The notes beneath the pieces were generated by a model that was not told the origin of the DNA, did not search any database, and was given only the letters and a program-made list of their open reading frames with translations. From the NCBI GenBank assembly GCA_016287555.1, contig JAEFAK010000027.1, positions 1-13,665 on the forward strand: DNA of 13,665 nucleotides, in the 5' to 3' direction. The DNA comes from Oscillospiraceae bacterium (lineage in GTDB: Bacteria; Bacillota; Clostridia; Oscillospirales; Oscillospiraceae). Shown here piece by piece: positions 1 through 6,774 of this stretch. Positions within the stretch are counted from its first letter, which is position 1; each line of letters starts with the position of its first letter. The translations under genes were made by a program, and so were the position numbers.

Positions 1-65
1 ATAATTTGTAAGGCTATGGTGTGATCTGCCGTAGCGGAACACTAATTATCTTGAAAATCATTTTG

Positions 66-75
66 AAAAGGAAGG
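66..75 (+). promoter_or_regulatory. Ribosome binding site fixing the BKACE start
   Basis: The purine run AAAAGGAAGG lies 8 bases before the ATG at 84. It decides the start: the reading frame is open further upstream to a GTG at 21, but that codon has no Shine-Dalgarno and the extra residues do not resemble the family N-terminus. Bases 1-65 show no convincing promoter or gene; they may hold the end of an upstream leader. Confidence 0.8.
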
Positions 76-83
76 TAAATACA

Positions 84-1028
84 ATGGCTTACGAGAAAAG
101 AAAAGTTGTCCTGACTGTTGCGCAGACCGGTAACTTCCAGGGCAAGGACCAGAACCCGAACCTCCCCGAGCAGCCCGACGAGATCATCGCCTCCGCGTAT
201 GACTGCTACAACGCCGGCGCTTCCATCGTCCACGTCCACGCCCGCAACAAGCAGGGCAAGAGCTGCAACGACGGCGAGATCTTCGCCGAGATCAACAGCG
301 GCATCCGCGCCAAGTGCGGCACCCACGGCATCATCATCCAGAACTCCTCCGCCCCCGCCACCCGCGACAACGCCCAGACCGACGACGGACTCGGCGTGCT
401 CGACATGAAGGATCCCAACTGCTGGCCCGAGATGTGCTCTCTCGACTGCTCCCTGATGACCACGACCTGGGGCGACCTCGAGTTCATCTACATGTGGACC
501 CGCAAGTGGCTCATCAAGACCGCGCAGCGCATAAAGGACATGGGCATCAAGGCCGAGATCGAGGTCTTCGACCCCACCGCCATCGAGGACGTCTTCAAGT
601 ATCTCTATCCCGCCGGCGTTCTTCCCGATCCCGTCTCCCTGACGCTGGTCATGGGCATGGACAAGGTGTCCCAGGGCGCCATCTCCTGCACGCAGCAGAA
701 CATCGACTATATGTATGACCTCGCTCTGTCCTGCGCCGCCGCCGCCGGCGTCAAGAAGCCCATCGACGTCACCACCATGGCCATCGGCGCGACCCAGCTG
801 CACGGCACCGTCTACGCCATGCTCCGCGGCACCGGCATCCGCACCGGCATGGAGGACAACATCAACTACAGCTATCATCAGCCCGCCAAGAGCAACGCCC
901 AGCTCGTCGAGCGCATCGTGCGCATCATCCACGAGCTCGACATGGAAGTCGCCACGCCCGACGAGGCCCGCGACCTGCTCGGCATCTCCCGCCTGAAGGA
1001 CACCGCTCACGTCAGAGGCAACATCTGA
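84..1028 (+). CDS. Beta-keto acid cleavage enzyme (BKACE, 3-keto-5-aminohexanoate cleavage family)
   Basis: A 314-residue protein of the BKACE (DUF849/Kce) family, usual length about 270-320. Family members are cytosolic Zn-dependent TIM barrels that condense a beta-keto acid with acetyl-CoA to give acetoacetate and a new acyl-CoA. Visible signatures are the N-terminal strand with NPNLPEQPDEI (24-34), the metal-binding HVHAR (His50, His52), an EIEVFD strand (158-163), and the IRTGMEDN block (252-259) supplying Arg253, the metal ligand Glu257 and Asp258. The start ATG has a strong Shine-Dalgarno. A dehydrogenase gene follows after 25 bases, so the keto acid is probably made by that neighbour. 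The lysine-fermentation partners (kamA, kdd, kal) are not in the window, so calling this kce would over-reach: the family also acts on dehydrocarnitine and other keto acids. Isoleucine codons are 25 ATC, 1 ATA, 0 ATT, suggesting high expression. Family call is firm; substrate is unknown. Confidence 0.92.
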   Translation: MAYEKRKVVLTVAQTGNFQGKDQNPNLPEQPDEIIASAYDCYNAGASIVHVHARNKQGKSCNDGEIFAEINSGIRAKCGTHGIIIQNSSAPATRDNAQTDDGLGVLDMKDPNCWPEMCSLDCSLMTTTWGDLEFIYMWTRKWLIKTAQRIKDMGIKAEIEVFDPTAIEDVFKYLYPAGVLPDPVSLTLVMGMDKVSQGAISCTQQNIDYMYDLALSCAAAAGVKKPIDVTTMAIGATQLHGTVYAMLRGTGIRTGMEDNINYSYHQPAKSNAQLVERIVRIIHELDMEVATPDEARDLLGISRLKDTAHVRGNI

Positions 1029-1053
1029 ATCCCCTGAAAAAGGAGACCGTCAC

Positions 1054-2013
1054 ATGAAAAAATACGTGATTGGCATCGTCGGCATGGGCATGATCGGCAA
1101 CAGCACCGCCGTCCTCAGCACGAGCCACGGCATGAAGACGATATGCTACGTGCGCAATCCCGCCAAGATCCCCGTCTACAAGGCCGATTTTGACAAGATG
1201 TACGACGAGCTGATAGCCCAGGGCATCATGACCCGCGAGCAGGCTGACGTCTGCGCGACCTATCTCAAGTTCGTCACCAAATACGAGGACATGGCCGAGT
1301 GCGAAGTCATCTTCGAGGCCGTCACCGAGGACATCAACGCCAAGAAGGCCTGCTACGCAGAGATCGAGCGCTGCTGCCCGAACGTCAAGCTCATCGGATC
1401 CTGCTCCTCCTCCATCCTTCCCGACGTGCTCGCCGGCGCCGCCGACAAGTACGCCGACCGCGTCATCGTCACGCACCCGTTCTTCCCGGTGCACATGGTC
1501 CCGTATTTCGAGCTGTGCGCATCCTCCAAGACGGCCGACGGCGTGCTCGATTACGCCAAGGAGGTCCTTGCCGCCCTCGACCGCAAGCCCTCGACGCTCA
1601 AGAAGCCCAATCCCGGCTTCATAGGCAACTACCTGCAGTTCGCGCTGTGGGCGGCCGCCCTCAAGCTCGTCGAAGACGGCGTCTGCGATCCCAAGGACAT
1701 CGACAACTGCCTCAACTACAGCTTTTGCCCCCGCTACAGCTCGATAGGCATCTTCGACCACTTCGACAACGGCGGCTACAAGCTCAACATCACCACCTGC
1801 AACAGCGTATTCCCCATCCTCCCGCGCTATGAGAGCGCTCCCGCAGCCATCCGCGAGAAGGCCGAGAGCGAGGACGCCTGGGGCGCCAAATCCCCGACCA
1901 AGCGCGGTTTTTATGACTGGAACGGCGTGGACATGGTCGAGTACCAGAAGAAGGTCAACGCCCCCTACTGGCGCTTCATCAACTGGGAGTTCCCGACCGA
2001 GCCCTGCAAATAA
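1054..2013 (+). CDS. 3-hydroxyacyl-CoA dehydrogenase family NAD-dependent dehydrogenase
   Basis: A 319-residue NAD(H)-dependent dehydrogenase with the two-domain layout of 3-hydroxyacyl-CoA and L-carnitine dehydrogenases. The Rossmann nucleotide loop is GMGMIG (10-15). The FEAVTED segment (87-93), the Ser-rich GSCSSS (115-120), the catalytic THPFFPVHMVP (His141) and NPGFIGNYLQ (Asn192) all match the family; the C-terminal helical domain runs from about 185. The length fits L-carnitine/gulonate-type dehydrogenases (about 310-320) better than the shorter 3-hydroxybutyryl-CoA dehydrogenases (about 280). AGGAG lies 8 bases before the ATG. It sits between the BKACE and cupin genes, so the likely role, by inference, is oxidising a beta-hydroxy acid to the beta-keto acid that BKACE cleaves. 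In known carnitine catabolism the same two families act in that order. The substrate could equally be a CoA thioester; sequence alone does not decide. Confidence 0.85.
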   Translation: MKKYVIGIVGMGMIGNSTAVLSTSHGMKTICYVRNPAKIPVYKADFDKMYDELIAQGIMTREQADVCATYLKFVTKYEDMAECEVIFEAVTEDINAKKACYAEIERCCPNVKLIGSCSSSILPDVLAGAADKYADRVIVTHPFFPVHMVPYFELCASSKTADGVLDYAKEVLAALDRKPSTLKKPNPGFIGNYLQFALWAAALKLVEDGVCDPKDIDNCLNYSFCPRYSSIGIFDHFDNGGYKLNITTCNSVFPILPRYESAPAAIREKAESEDAWGAKSPTKRGFYDWNGVDMVEYQKKVNAPYWRFINWEFPTEPCK

Positions 2014-2036
2014 GGCCGGAGAAAGGATCTGAACTG

Positions 2037-2495
2037 ATGGCATACGACAACAATAACGGCGGCGAGTACGGCAAGTATTTCGTGCAGTGCAGCCCCGGCC
2101 CGGGCATGGATCCCGAGTTCAAGAAGATCTACGACAAATTCGCCCACCGCATACTCTGGATGGACGGCACAGTCGTCCCCGGCGCGTTCCAGATGAACAC
2201 CGCCTGGTACACCGCCGTTCCCGAGCGCGACCCCATCTTCACCGAGCATAAGCACGACGATACCAGCGAGCTGGTCTGCTTCTTCTCGGGCGACGAGCAG
2301 AATCCCTACGACCTCGGCGGCGAGATCGAGTTCTCCATCGAGGGAGAGCCCCATCTGCTGACCAAGTCCACAATGATCTTCGTGCCCGCCGGACTGCGCC
2401 ACAACCCGATGCGCATCCTCAAGGTCACGAGGCCCATCTTCCATTGCTCCATAGTTATGACGGAGCGCTACGGCGAGGAATCCACCTACAGATGA
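2037..2495 (+). CDS. Single-domain cupin protein of unknown role
   Basis: A 152-residue protein with one cupin barrel. The first cupin motif is EHKHDDTSEL (70-79), giving candidate metal ligands His71, His73 and Glu78; the second is FVPAGLRHNP (115-124), giving His122. Between them is a conserved-looking DLGGEIEFSIEGE stretch (92-104). There is no signal peptide or DNA-binding domain, so it is a cytosolic stand-alone cupin. The Shine-Dalgarno GAAAGGA ends 9 bases before the ATG, and the gene follows the dehydrogenase by 23 bases. Known single-domain cupins include isomerases, dioxygenases, decarboxylases and ligand-binding proteins; nothing here selects among them. Its place inside the operon suggests a metal-dependent step on, or sensing of, the same substrate, but this is inference. 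No reaction in the simple BKACE scheme needs it. Confidence 0.8.
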   Translation: MAYDNNNGGEYGKYFVQCSPGPGMDPEFKKIYDKFAHRILWMDGTVVPGAFQMNTAWYTAVPERDPIFTEHKHDDTSELVCFFSGDEQNPYDLGGEIEFSIEGEPHLLTKSTMIFVPAGLRHNPMRILKVTRPIFHCSIVMTERYGEESTYR

Positions 2496-2517
2496 TCCGC
2501 CGGTCCCCCGGCGCGGG

Positions 2518-2554
2518 AACGCCCGGCGGCCCATGCCGGCCGCCGGGCGTTTTC
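2518..2554 (+). terminator. GC-rich hairpin with short T run inside the operon
   Basis: A perfect 14-bp inverted repeat (arms 2518-2531 and 2538-2551) with a 6-base loop is followed by only a short T stretch, GTTTTCC. It sits 22 bases after the cupin stop, and its 3' arm ends 34 bases before the CoA-transferase ATG. No promoter fits between hairpin and CoA-transferase, so it most likely acts as a leaky terminator, or as an mRNA processing or stability element that sets lower expression of the last gene. Confidence 0.7.
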
Positions 2555-2585
2555 CTGAATCACCGTTTTGAAAGGAAAGTCCGAT

Positions 2586-4211
2586 ATGTCTAAATTCGTT
2601 TCCCTCGAAGAGGCCATGTCCCACATCGGCGACGGCGCCTGCGTCGTCAGCGGCGGATTCGGCTCCCTCGGAAGCCCCGAGGAGCTCTATTCGGGACTTG
2701 CCGAGCGCTATGAGCGCGAGGGACACCCGAAAAACATCACCTTCGTCTGCGGCATAGTTCCCGGCGACAAGACCGACAGCCTCGAGCCCTACAAGGGCTT
2801 CAATCTCGGCGCGAACAAGCTGCGCGCGGAGGGCCTCATAGGCCGCCTCTGGGTCGGCAACCTTACCGACGCGCACGCTCTCGCCTATATGGTCGACGAG
2901 GATAAGATCCCCTGCTACATGCCCCCGATGGGCGTCATGTGCAACCTCATCCGCTGCGCCGCGGCGCGGCGTCCCGGCCTTCTGACCAAGGTCGGCCTGC
3001 ACACCTTCGCAGACCCCCGCAACGAGGGCTGCGCCTTCAACCCCTCCGCCCGAAAGATGGGCAAGGTCGTCGAGCTCATCAACGTCGACGGCGAGGAGTA
3101 CCTGCTGTATAAGGCTCCCCCGTCCAACGTCTGCTTCATCCGCGCGACCTTCGCCGACGAGGACGGAAACCTCTCCATGAGCCACGAGGGCTACATCGGC
3201 ACCGAGCTCGAGGCCGCCGTCGCCGCTCACAACGGAGGCGGGATCGTCATCGCCCAGGTCGAGTCCGTCGTGCCCCGCAACAGCCTGCGCACGCGCGACA
3301 TCCGCATCCACAACAAGCTCGTCGACTACATAGTCGTCGCGAAGGATCCGATGAACAGCCGCCAGTGCTACGCCACGACGAAGTATCGTCCTGAGCTCTC
3401 CGGCGAGCAGAAGCTGGCCGGAGGCGCCACCAAGGTCCTTCCCATGAGCATACGCAAGGTCATCGCCCGCCGCGCCGCCATGGAGCTGCGCCCCGGCATA
3501 ATCATAAACCTCGGCTCCGGCATGCCGTCCGGCATAGGGAGCGTCGCCGTCGAGGAGGGCGTCTCCGACGGAGTCACCTGCTCCGTCGAGTCCGGCCCGA
3601 TGGGCGGACAGGTCCAGGAGGGCCTCAGCTTCCCCGGCGTAGCCAACGCGGAATGCATGTTCAGCCAGACCGACACCATCGACATGTATGACGGCGGCAT
3701 GCTTGACATGTGCTTCCTCGGCGGCGCCGAGATCGACGAGAGCGGCAACGTCAACGTCTCCTATTTCGGCGGACGCTGCATAGGCGCCGGCGGCTACATC
3801 GATATCTCCCAGAACACCAAAAAGGTCTATCTGATGGGCTCGTTCACGGTAAACAACAAGGAAAAGGGCCTCGTGGCGGACATCGAGATCACCGGCAGCG
3901 GCCTGAACATCAAGTCCGACGGCGACGTGAAGTTCGTCAAGAAGGTCCAGCAGGTCACCTTCTCCGCGGACTACGCCAGAGAGATAGGCCAGGAGGTCAT
4001 GTACATAACCGAGCGCGCCGTGTTCCGTCTCGTCAAGGGCGGGCTCGAGCTCGTCGAGATCGCTCCGGGCGTGGATCTGGAGAAGGACGTCCTCGGAAAG
4101 ATGGACTTCCGTCCTATCGTATCGCCCGATCTGAAGCTCATGGACGCCCGCCTCTTCAACGAGGCCGTCATGGGCATCCGCGACGAGATACTGCAGAGAG
4201 GCGCCGACTGA
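2586..4211 (+). CDS. Fused-subunit family I CoA-transferase (acetate/propionate CoA-transferase type)
   Basis: A 541-residue family I CoA-transferase with both half-domains in one chain, the size of propionate CoA-transferase (Pct) and E. coli YdiF (about 520-530). The first half (1-260) carries the GGFG loop (23-26) and an MPPMGVM segment (112-118). The second half carries GIIINLGSGMPSGI (304-317) and the active-site segment SVESGPMGG (333-341), in which Glu335 is the predicted nucleophile that forms the glutamyl-CoA thioester. I chose the ATG at 2586 because AAAGGA lies 9 bases upstream; the frame also opens at a TTG at 2568 with no ribosome site. Probable role, by inference: move CoA from the acyl-CoA made by BKACE to acetate (regenerating acetyl-CoA), or activate acetoacetate. 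Donor and acceptor specificity cannot be read from the sequence. Transcription must pass the hairpin at 2518-2554. Confidence 0.88.
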   Translation: MSKFVSLEEAMSHIGDGACVVSGGFGSLGSPEELYSGLAERYEREGHPKNITFVCGIVPGDKTDSLEPYKGFNLGANKLRAEGLIGRLWVGNLTDAHALAYMVDEDKIPCYMPPMGVMCNLIRCAAARRPGLLTKVGLHTFADPRNEGCAFNPSARKMGKVVELINVDGEEYLLYKAPPSNVCFIRATFADEDGNLSMSHEGYIGTELEAAVAAHNGGGIVIAQVESVVPRNSLRTRDIRIHNKLVDYIVVAKDPMNSRQCYATTKYRPELSGEQKLAGGATKVLPMSIRKVIARRAAMELRPGIIINLGSGMPSGIGSVAVEEGVSDGVTCSVESGPMGGQVQEGLSFPGVANAECMFSQTDTIDMYDGGMLDMCFLGGAEIDESGNVNVSYFGGRCIGAGGYIDISQNTKKVYLMGSFTVNNKEKGLVADIEITGSGLNIKSDGDVKFVKKVQQVTFSADYAREIGQEVMYITERAVFRLVKGGLELVEIAPGVDLEKDVLGKMDFRPIVSPDLKLMDARLFNEAVMGIRDEILQRGAD

Positions 4212-4243
4212 TCTTCCGTTCAGGCAGGACAGGTCTTTTTCAA

Positions 4244-4280
4244 GCAAAAAAGCAGCTGCATCTGGCAGCTGCTTTTTTGC
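4244..4280 (+). terminator. Intrinsic terminator, catabolic operon (bidirectional form)
   Basis: A perfect 16-bp inverted repeat (4244-4259 and 4265-4280) with a 5-base loop. The core stem GCAGCTGC is flanked by A6 on the left and T6 on the right, so it can terminate transcription on either strand. It lies 32 bases after the CoA-transferase stop. Confidence 0.92.
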
Positions 4281-4373
4281 GTCATTCGCTCATTTTCCCG
4301 CGGCCGCGCCTGACGTACGGCGCTGCCGCGCGGGGCTGCCGCAGCCTCTGAAGGCCGGCTTTTCCCCATAACA
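4281..4373. other. Spacer of the convergent junction, nothing recognised
   Basis: These 93 bases separate the two terminators. They are GC-rich with no open frame carrying a ribosome site, no RNA gene pattern and no repeat that I can recognise. Confidence 0.6.
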
Positions 4374-4402
4374 AAAGACGGCGGAGGATCTCCGCCGTCT
4401 TT
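4374..4402 (-). terminator. Intrinsic terminator of the rpmH-acpP operon
   Basis: A perfect 13-bp stem (4374-4386 and 4390-4402) with a 3-base loop sits 12 bases beyond the acpP stop. Read on the minus strand, the GC-rich core GACGGCGGAG/CTCCGCCGTC ends in TTTTG. A T run also follows on the plus strand (CTTTC), so it may back up the terminator at 4244-4280. Confidence 0.88.
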
Positions 4403-4414
4403 CGCGTTATTAAA

Positions 4415-4651
4415 TCACTTCGAGTTGATCTTGTTCTCGACGAACTCGGCGATCTCGCGCATCGTTCTGAGCTCGCTTACGTCGTCGTCGACGACGAGGA
4501 TGCCGTACTCCTCTTCGAGGGCCATGAGCATCTCCATGACGTCGAGCGAATCGGCTCCGAGGTCCTCGACGATGTCGGTATCCGGCGTGAGCTGGTCCTC
4601 GTCGATACCGAACTGAGAGAGGATCAGATCCTTGAGCTTATCATAAACCAT
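4415..4651 (-). CDS. acpP: Acyl carrier protein
   Basis: A 78-residue acidic helical protein, the standard ACP length. The phosphopantetheine attachment motif GADSLD places the modified serine at Ser35, followed by the recognition helix VMEMLMALEEEYGI (38-51). ACPs carry acyl chains during fatty acid synthesis as phosphopantetheine thioesters in the cytosol. The helix III region reads VVDDDVSELRTM rather than the common IPDEDAEKI type, a modest divergence. AAAGGA lies 12 bases before the ATG. The gene starts 21 bases after jag and is the last in the minus-strand operon, before a strong terminator. It is not beside plsX, fabD or fabF here. It could be the main ACP or a second, dedicated copy; this window cannot tell which. 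Confidence 0.9.
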   Translation of the reverse strand: MVYDKLKDLILSQFGIDEDQLTPDTDIVEDLGADSLDVMEMLMALEEEYGILVVDDDVSELRTMREIAEFVENKINSK

Positions 4652-4672
4652 GATCTAACTAAGTCCTTTCGG

Positions 4673-5338
4673 TCAATCGCGCGGCTCGCGCCTCTGCTCC
4701 GACCTGACGGAGCGCCCGTAGGCGACGACTACGCGTCTGTTGGGCTCGGAGCCCGTGGAAAACGTGCTTACGCCCTCGTAATCCTGGAGGGCGGTGTGGA
4801 TGACATGCCTCTCGTAGCTGTTCATGGGCTCGAGGGTCATGTTGCGGTGATACTTGACGACCTTGGCGGCCATCTTCCTCGCGAGGGCGCCCAGCGCCTC
4901 CTCGCGCTTGGCGCGGTACTCCTCGGCGTCCACGGAGATGTGGCGGCGCTTGGAGCTTCCGCGGTTGATGACGTAGCCGGTGATGTGCTGGATGGCGTCG
5001 AGCATCTCGCCGCGGCGGCCTATGAGCATGCCGAGCTTGTCTCCGGTGAGGTTGACGGCGAGGTCGCCGTTTTCAAGCAGCTCGACGTGGGGCTCGGCCT
5101 CGGCGCCCATGCGCTCGAGAAGGCCGCGCAGGAAATTCTCCGTCTTTTCGACGACGGACTCGATGATCTCATAGCTGACACGGACGCGGGCAGGCGTCGA
5201 CCCGATGCCGAGGAAGCCCTGCTTGCTCCGTTCGAGTATCTCGACGGAGACCTCGTCCCTGTCTTTTCCGAGCTCGGCAAGGGCGGCGGCTATGGCTTCG
5301 TCTTCCGTCTTGCCGGTCGTTTCTATACTCTTAATCAT
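4673..5338 (-). CDS. jag: Jag/KhpB RNA-binding protein
   Basis: A 221-residue protein with the three-domain Jag/KhpB layout. The Jag-N domain covers about 1-50 and ends in KQGFLGIGSTPARVRV (39-54). A KH domain follows with the loop GMLIGRRG (103-110). The R3H domain (about 160-207) holds the Arg-x3-His signature at Arg177/His181. In Bacillota, KhpB binds RNA together with KhpA and affects cell division and envelope growth; it is regularly encoded next to yidC. I placed the start at the ATG 5336-5338 because homologues begin close to this IETTGKTEDEA segment and GGAGAG stands 10 bases upstream. A GTG at 5354-5356, directly after the yidC stop, is in frame and would add six residues; that alternative remains possible. 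The C-terminus is a short basic tail. Confidence 0.93.
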   Translation of the reverse strand: MIKSIETTGKTEDEAIAAALAELGKDRDEVSVEILERSKQGFLGIGSTPARVRVSYEIIESVVEKTENFLRGLLERMGAEAEPHVELLENGDLAVNLTGDKLGMLIGRRGEMLDAIQHITGYVINRGSSKRRHISVDAEEYRAKREEALGALARKMAAKVVKYHRNMTLEPMNSYERHVIHTALQDYEGVSTFSTGSEPNRRVVVAYGRSVRSEQRREPRD

Positions 5339-5356
5339 TCTTTTTACACTCTCCAC

Positions 5357-6733
5357 TTATTCGCCAATGCCGGCGTCATCGCCGGACTCTATGGCGTCAG
5401 CGATCTCAGGGAGCTTCTCCTCGGCGGCTTCGACGGCCTCGTCGGCGATCTCGAAGGAGCCCTCGACGACCTGCACCGCCTCTTCGGCGGCCTCGGAAAC
5501 GGCCTCGGACGCAGCCTCTTCGGCGGCCTCGGACGCGCCCTCATAGCGGGCGGCGACGTAGGCGCGGCCTCTGGCGAAGGGCCTGTCGTCGACGCGGGAA
5601 TCCCCGCCCCGAAGCGGCTTGACCTGCTCCGGCTGCTGCGCGGCGGCCCAGTCGGCGGCCTTCTGGATGCTCTCCTGCTTATCGGCCTTCTGGAGCTTGC
5701 GGCGGGACGTGTTCGGATTGACCTTGGTCGCGTTTTCGGCGCGGAGCCTCTCCGTCTCGGCGCGCTTGGCCTCAAGCTCGGCCTCCCTCTCCTTCTGGCG
5801 GGCGAGCTTCTCGGCGTCCTCCTTATTTAGCACCTTCGTATAGTACCTGGTCAGGAAGACCTCCTGGATGATGGAGAAGACGCTGCCGGCGATCCAGTAT
5901 ATGCCCATGCAGGCGGGCATGACGAAGCCTATCCAGAGGGACATGATCGGCATCAGCAGCTGCATGGTCTTGCCGGTGCCGCCCGCGGCCGCGTCGGCCG
6001 TGGGGCTCATCTTGCTGGATATCTTCATGCTCAGCCATGCCAGGACGGCGGAGACTATCGGGATGAGGAACAGCCCGACGACGGGCCACGCGTCCTTGGG
6101 AGCCCAGCTGTCCATGGACAGGAAGAACTTCCAGTTCGGCGTGTCGCCGAGGTTCAGGCCGAGGAAGCTGAAGTCGATATCCTTGAGTGCGGGGAGCTTG
6201 CCGACCGCGTCGGTTATCGTCTGGGAATGCTCGCTGACGTAGTTGGTAACGGCGTCATAGTTGTTATGCAGGATGTTCGCGTAAACGATCTGCTCATAGC
6301 CGGCTCTTGACGTGCTCTCGAAGCCGAGTCCGAGCGCGGGGAAGATAGTGCCCTTGAAGTACTCCCACTGCTCGGCCGTGAATCTCATCAGCCTCGTAAA
6401 GGGCAGCCTTATGCAGCTGTACAGGATGATCAGTATGGGGAACGGAATGAGCGACCAGAAGCATCCGCTGAGAGGCTTGATGCCCTCCTCTTTATAGAGC
6501 TTGGCCATCTCCTCGTTCATCTTGCGCTTGTCGTCGCCGTATTTTTTCTCGAGCTCCTTCATGCGGGGCTGGAAGCGGGTCGACTTCATCATGCTCTTCT
6601 TGCTCTTCATGGAGAAGGGCAGAAGGATGAGCTTGACTATGAGCGCGAAGAGGATGATCGCTATGCCGTAGTTGCGGACGAAGCTGTACAGCGTCATCAG
6701 CAGCCAGCTGAACGGGACGTAAATAAAGTCCAT
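5357..6733 (-). CDS. yidC: YidC/Oxa1 membrane protein insertase
   Basis: A 458-residue membrane insertase of the clostridial YidC type, without a cleavable signal or lipobox. It inserts and folds membrane proteins with or without SecYEG. Hydrophobic segments lie at about 8-38, 90-110, 216-237 and 256-290. The cytoplasmic coiled region KSMMKSTRFQPRMKELEKKYG (46-66) and LYKEEGIKPLSGCFW (79-93) are the family hallmarks. The groove position that is commonly arginine is Lys34. An outward loop of about 105 residues separates the second and third segments. The C-terminus is unusually long: a basic, charged stretch (about 305-350) of the kind that contacts ribosomes, then an Ala/Glu-rich acidic tail (398-458) containing an internal repeat. 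AAAGGAA precedes the ATG. It is followed immediately by jag and preceded by yidD, the standard order. Confidence 0.95.
   Translation of the reverse strand: MDFIYVPFSWLLMTLYSFVRNYGIAIILFALIVKLILLPFSMKSKKSMMKSTRFQPRMKELEKKYGDDKRKMNEEMAKLYKEEGIKPLSGCFWSLIPFPILIILYSCIRLPFTRLMRFTAEQWEYFKGTIFPALGLGFESTSRAGYEQIVYANILHNNYDAVTNYVSEHSQTITDAVGKLPALKDIDFSFLGLNLGDTPNWKFFLSMDSWAPKDAWPVVGLFLIPIVSAVLAWLSMKISSKMSPTADAAAGGTGKTMQLLMPIMSLWIGFVMPACMGIYWIAGSVFSIIQEVFLTRYYTKVLNKEDAEKLARQKEREAELEAKRAETERLRAENATKVNPNTSRRKLQKADKQESIQKAADWAAAQQPEQVKPLRGGDSRVDDRPFARGRAYVAARYEGASEAAEEAASEAVSEAAEEAVQVVEGSFEIADEAVEAAEEKLPEIADAIESGDDAGIGE
5479..5534 (-). repeat. In-frame direct repeat in the YidC acidic tail
   Basis: A 20-base unit at 5479-5498 recurs exactly at 5515-5534, offset by 36 bases (12 codons). 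On the minus strand both copies encode SEAAEEA, at residues 401-407 and 413-419 of YidC. The spacing keeps the frame, so copy-number change would lengthen or shorten the tail without breaking the gene. Confidence 0.85.
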
Positions 6734-6757
6734 TCAATATTCCTTTCGCTGATTTGC

Positions 6758-6774
6758 GGCCGGTTCCTCCGGCC
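6758..6774 (-). other. Short hairpin between yidD and yidC
   Basis: A perfect 6-bp stem GGCCGG/CCGGCC with a 5-base loop directly follows the yidD stop. There is no T run, so it is unlikely to be a terminator; a role in mRNA processing or stability between the two genes is possible but unproven. Confidence 0.45.

Noticed and set aside
21..83. N-terminal extension of the BKACE gene from a GTG at 21.
   Set aside because: No ribosome site, and the ATG at 84 has a strong one with a family-like N-terminus.
2568..2585. TTG start for the CoA-transferase.
   Set aside because: The TTG overlaps the Shine-Dalgarno region that serves the ATG at 2586.
1965..4247. A 760-codon open frame antisense to the cupin and CoA-transferase genes, with similar long antisense frames at 42-1010, 1012-2043 and 10397-12235.
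   Set aside because: Low-complexity Ala/Gly/Val/Leu/Asp translations that mirror the GC-rich codon bias of the sense genes; the sense frames carry clear family motifs.
4281..4373. A small RNA or gene between the two terminators.
   Set aside because: No promoter, ribosome site or conserved motif seen; only terminator spacer.
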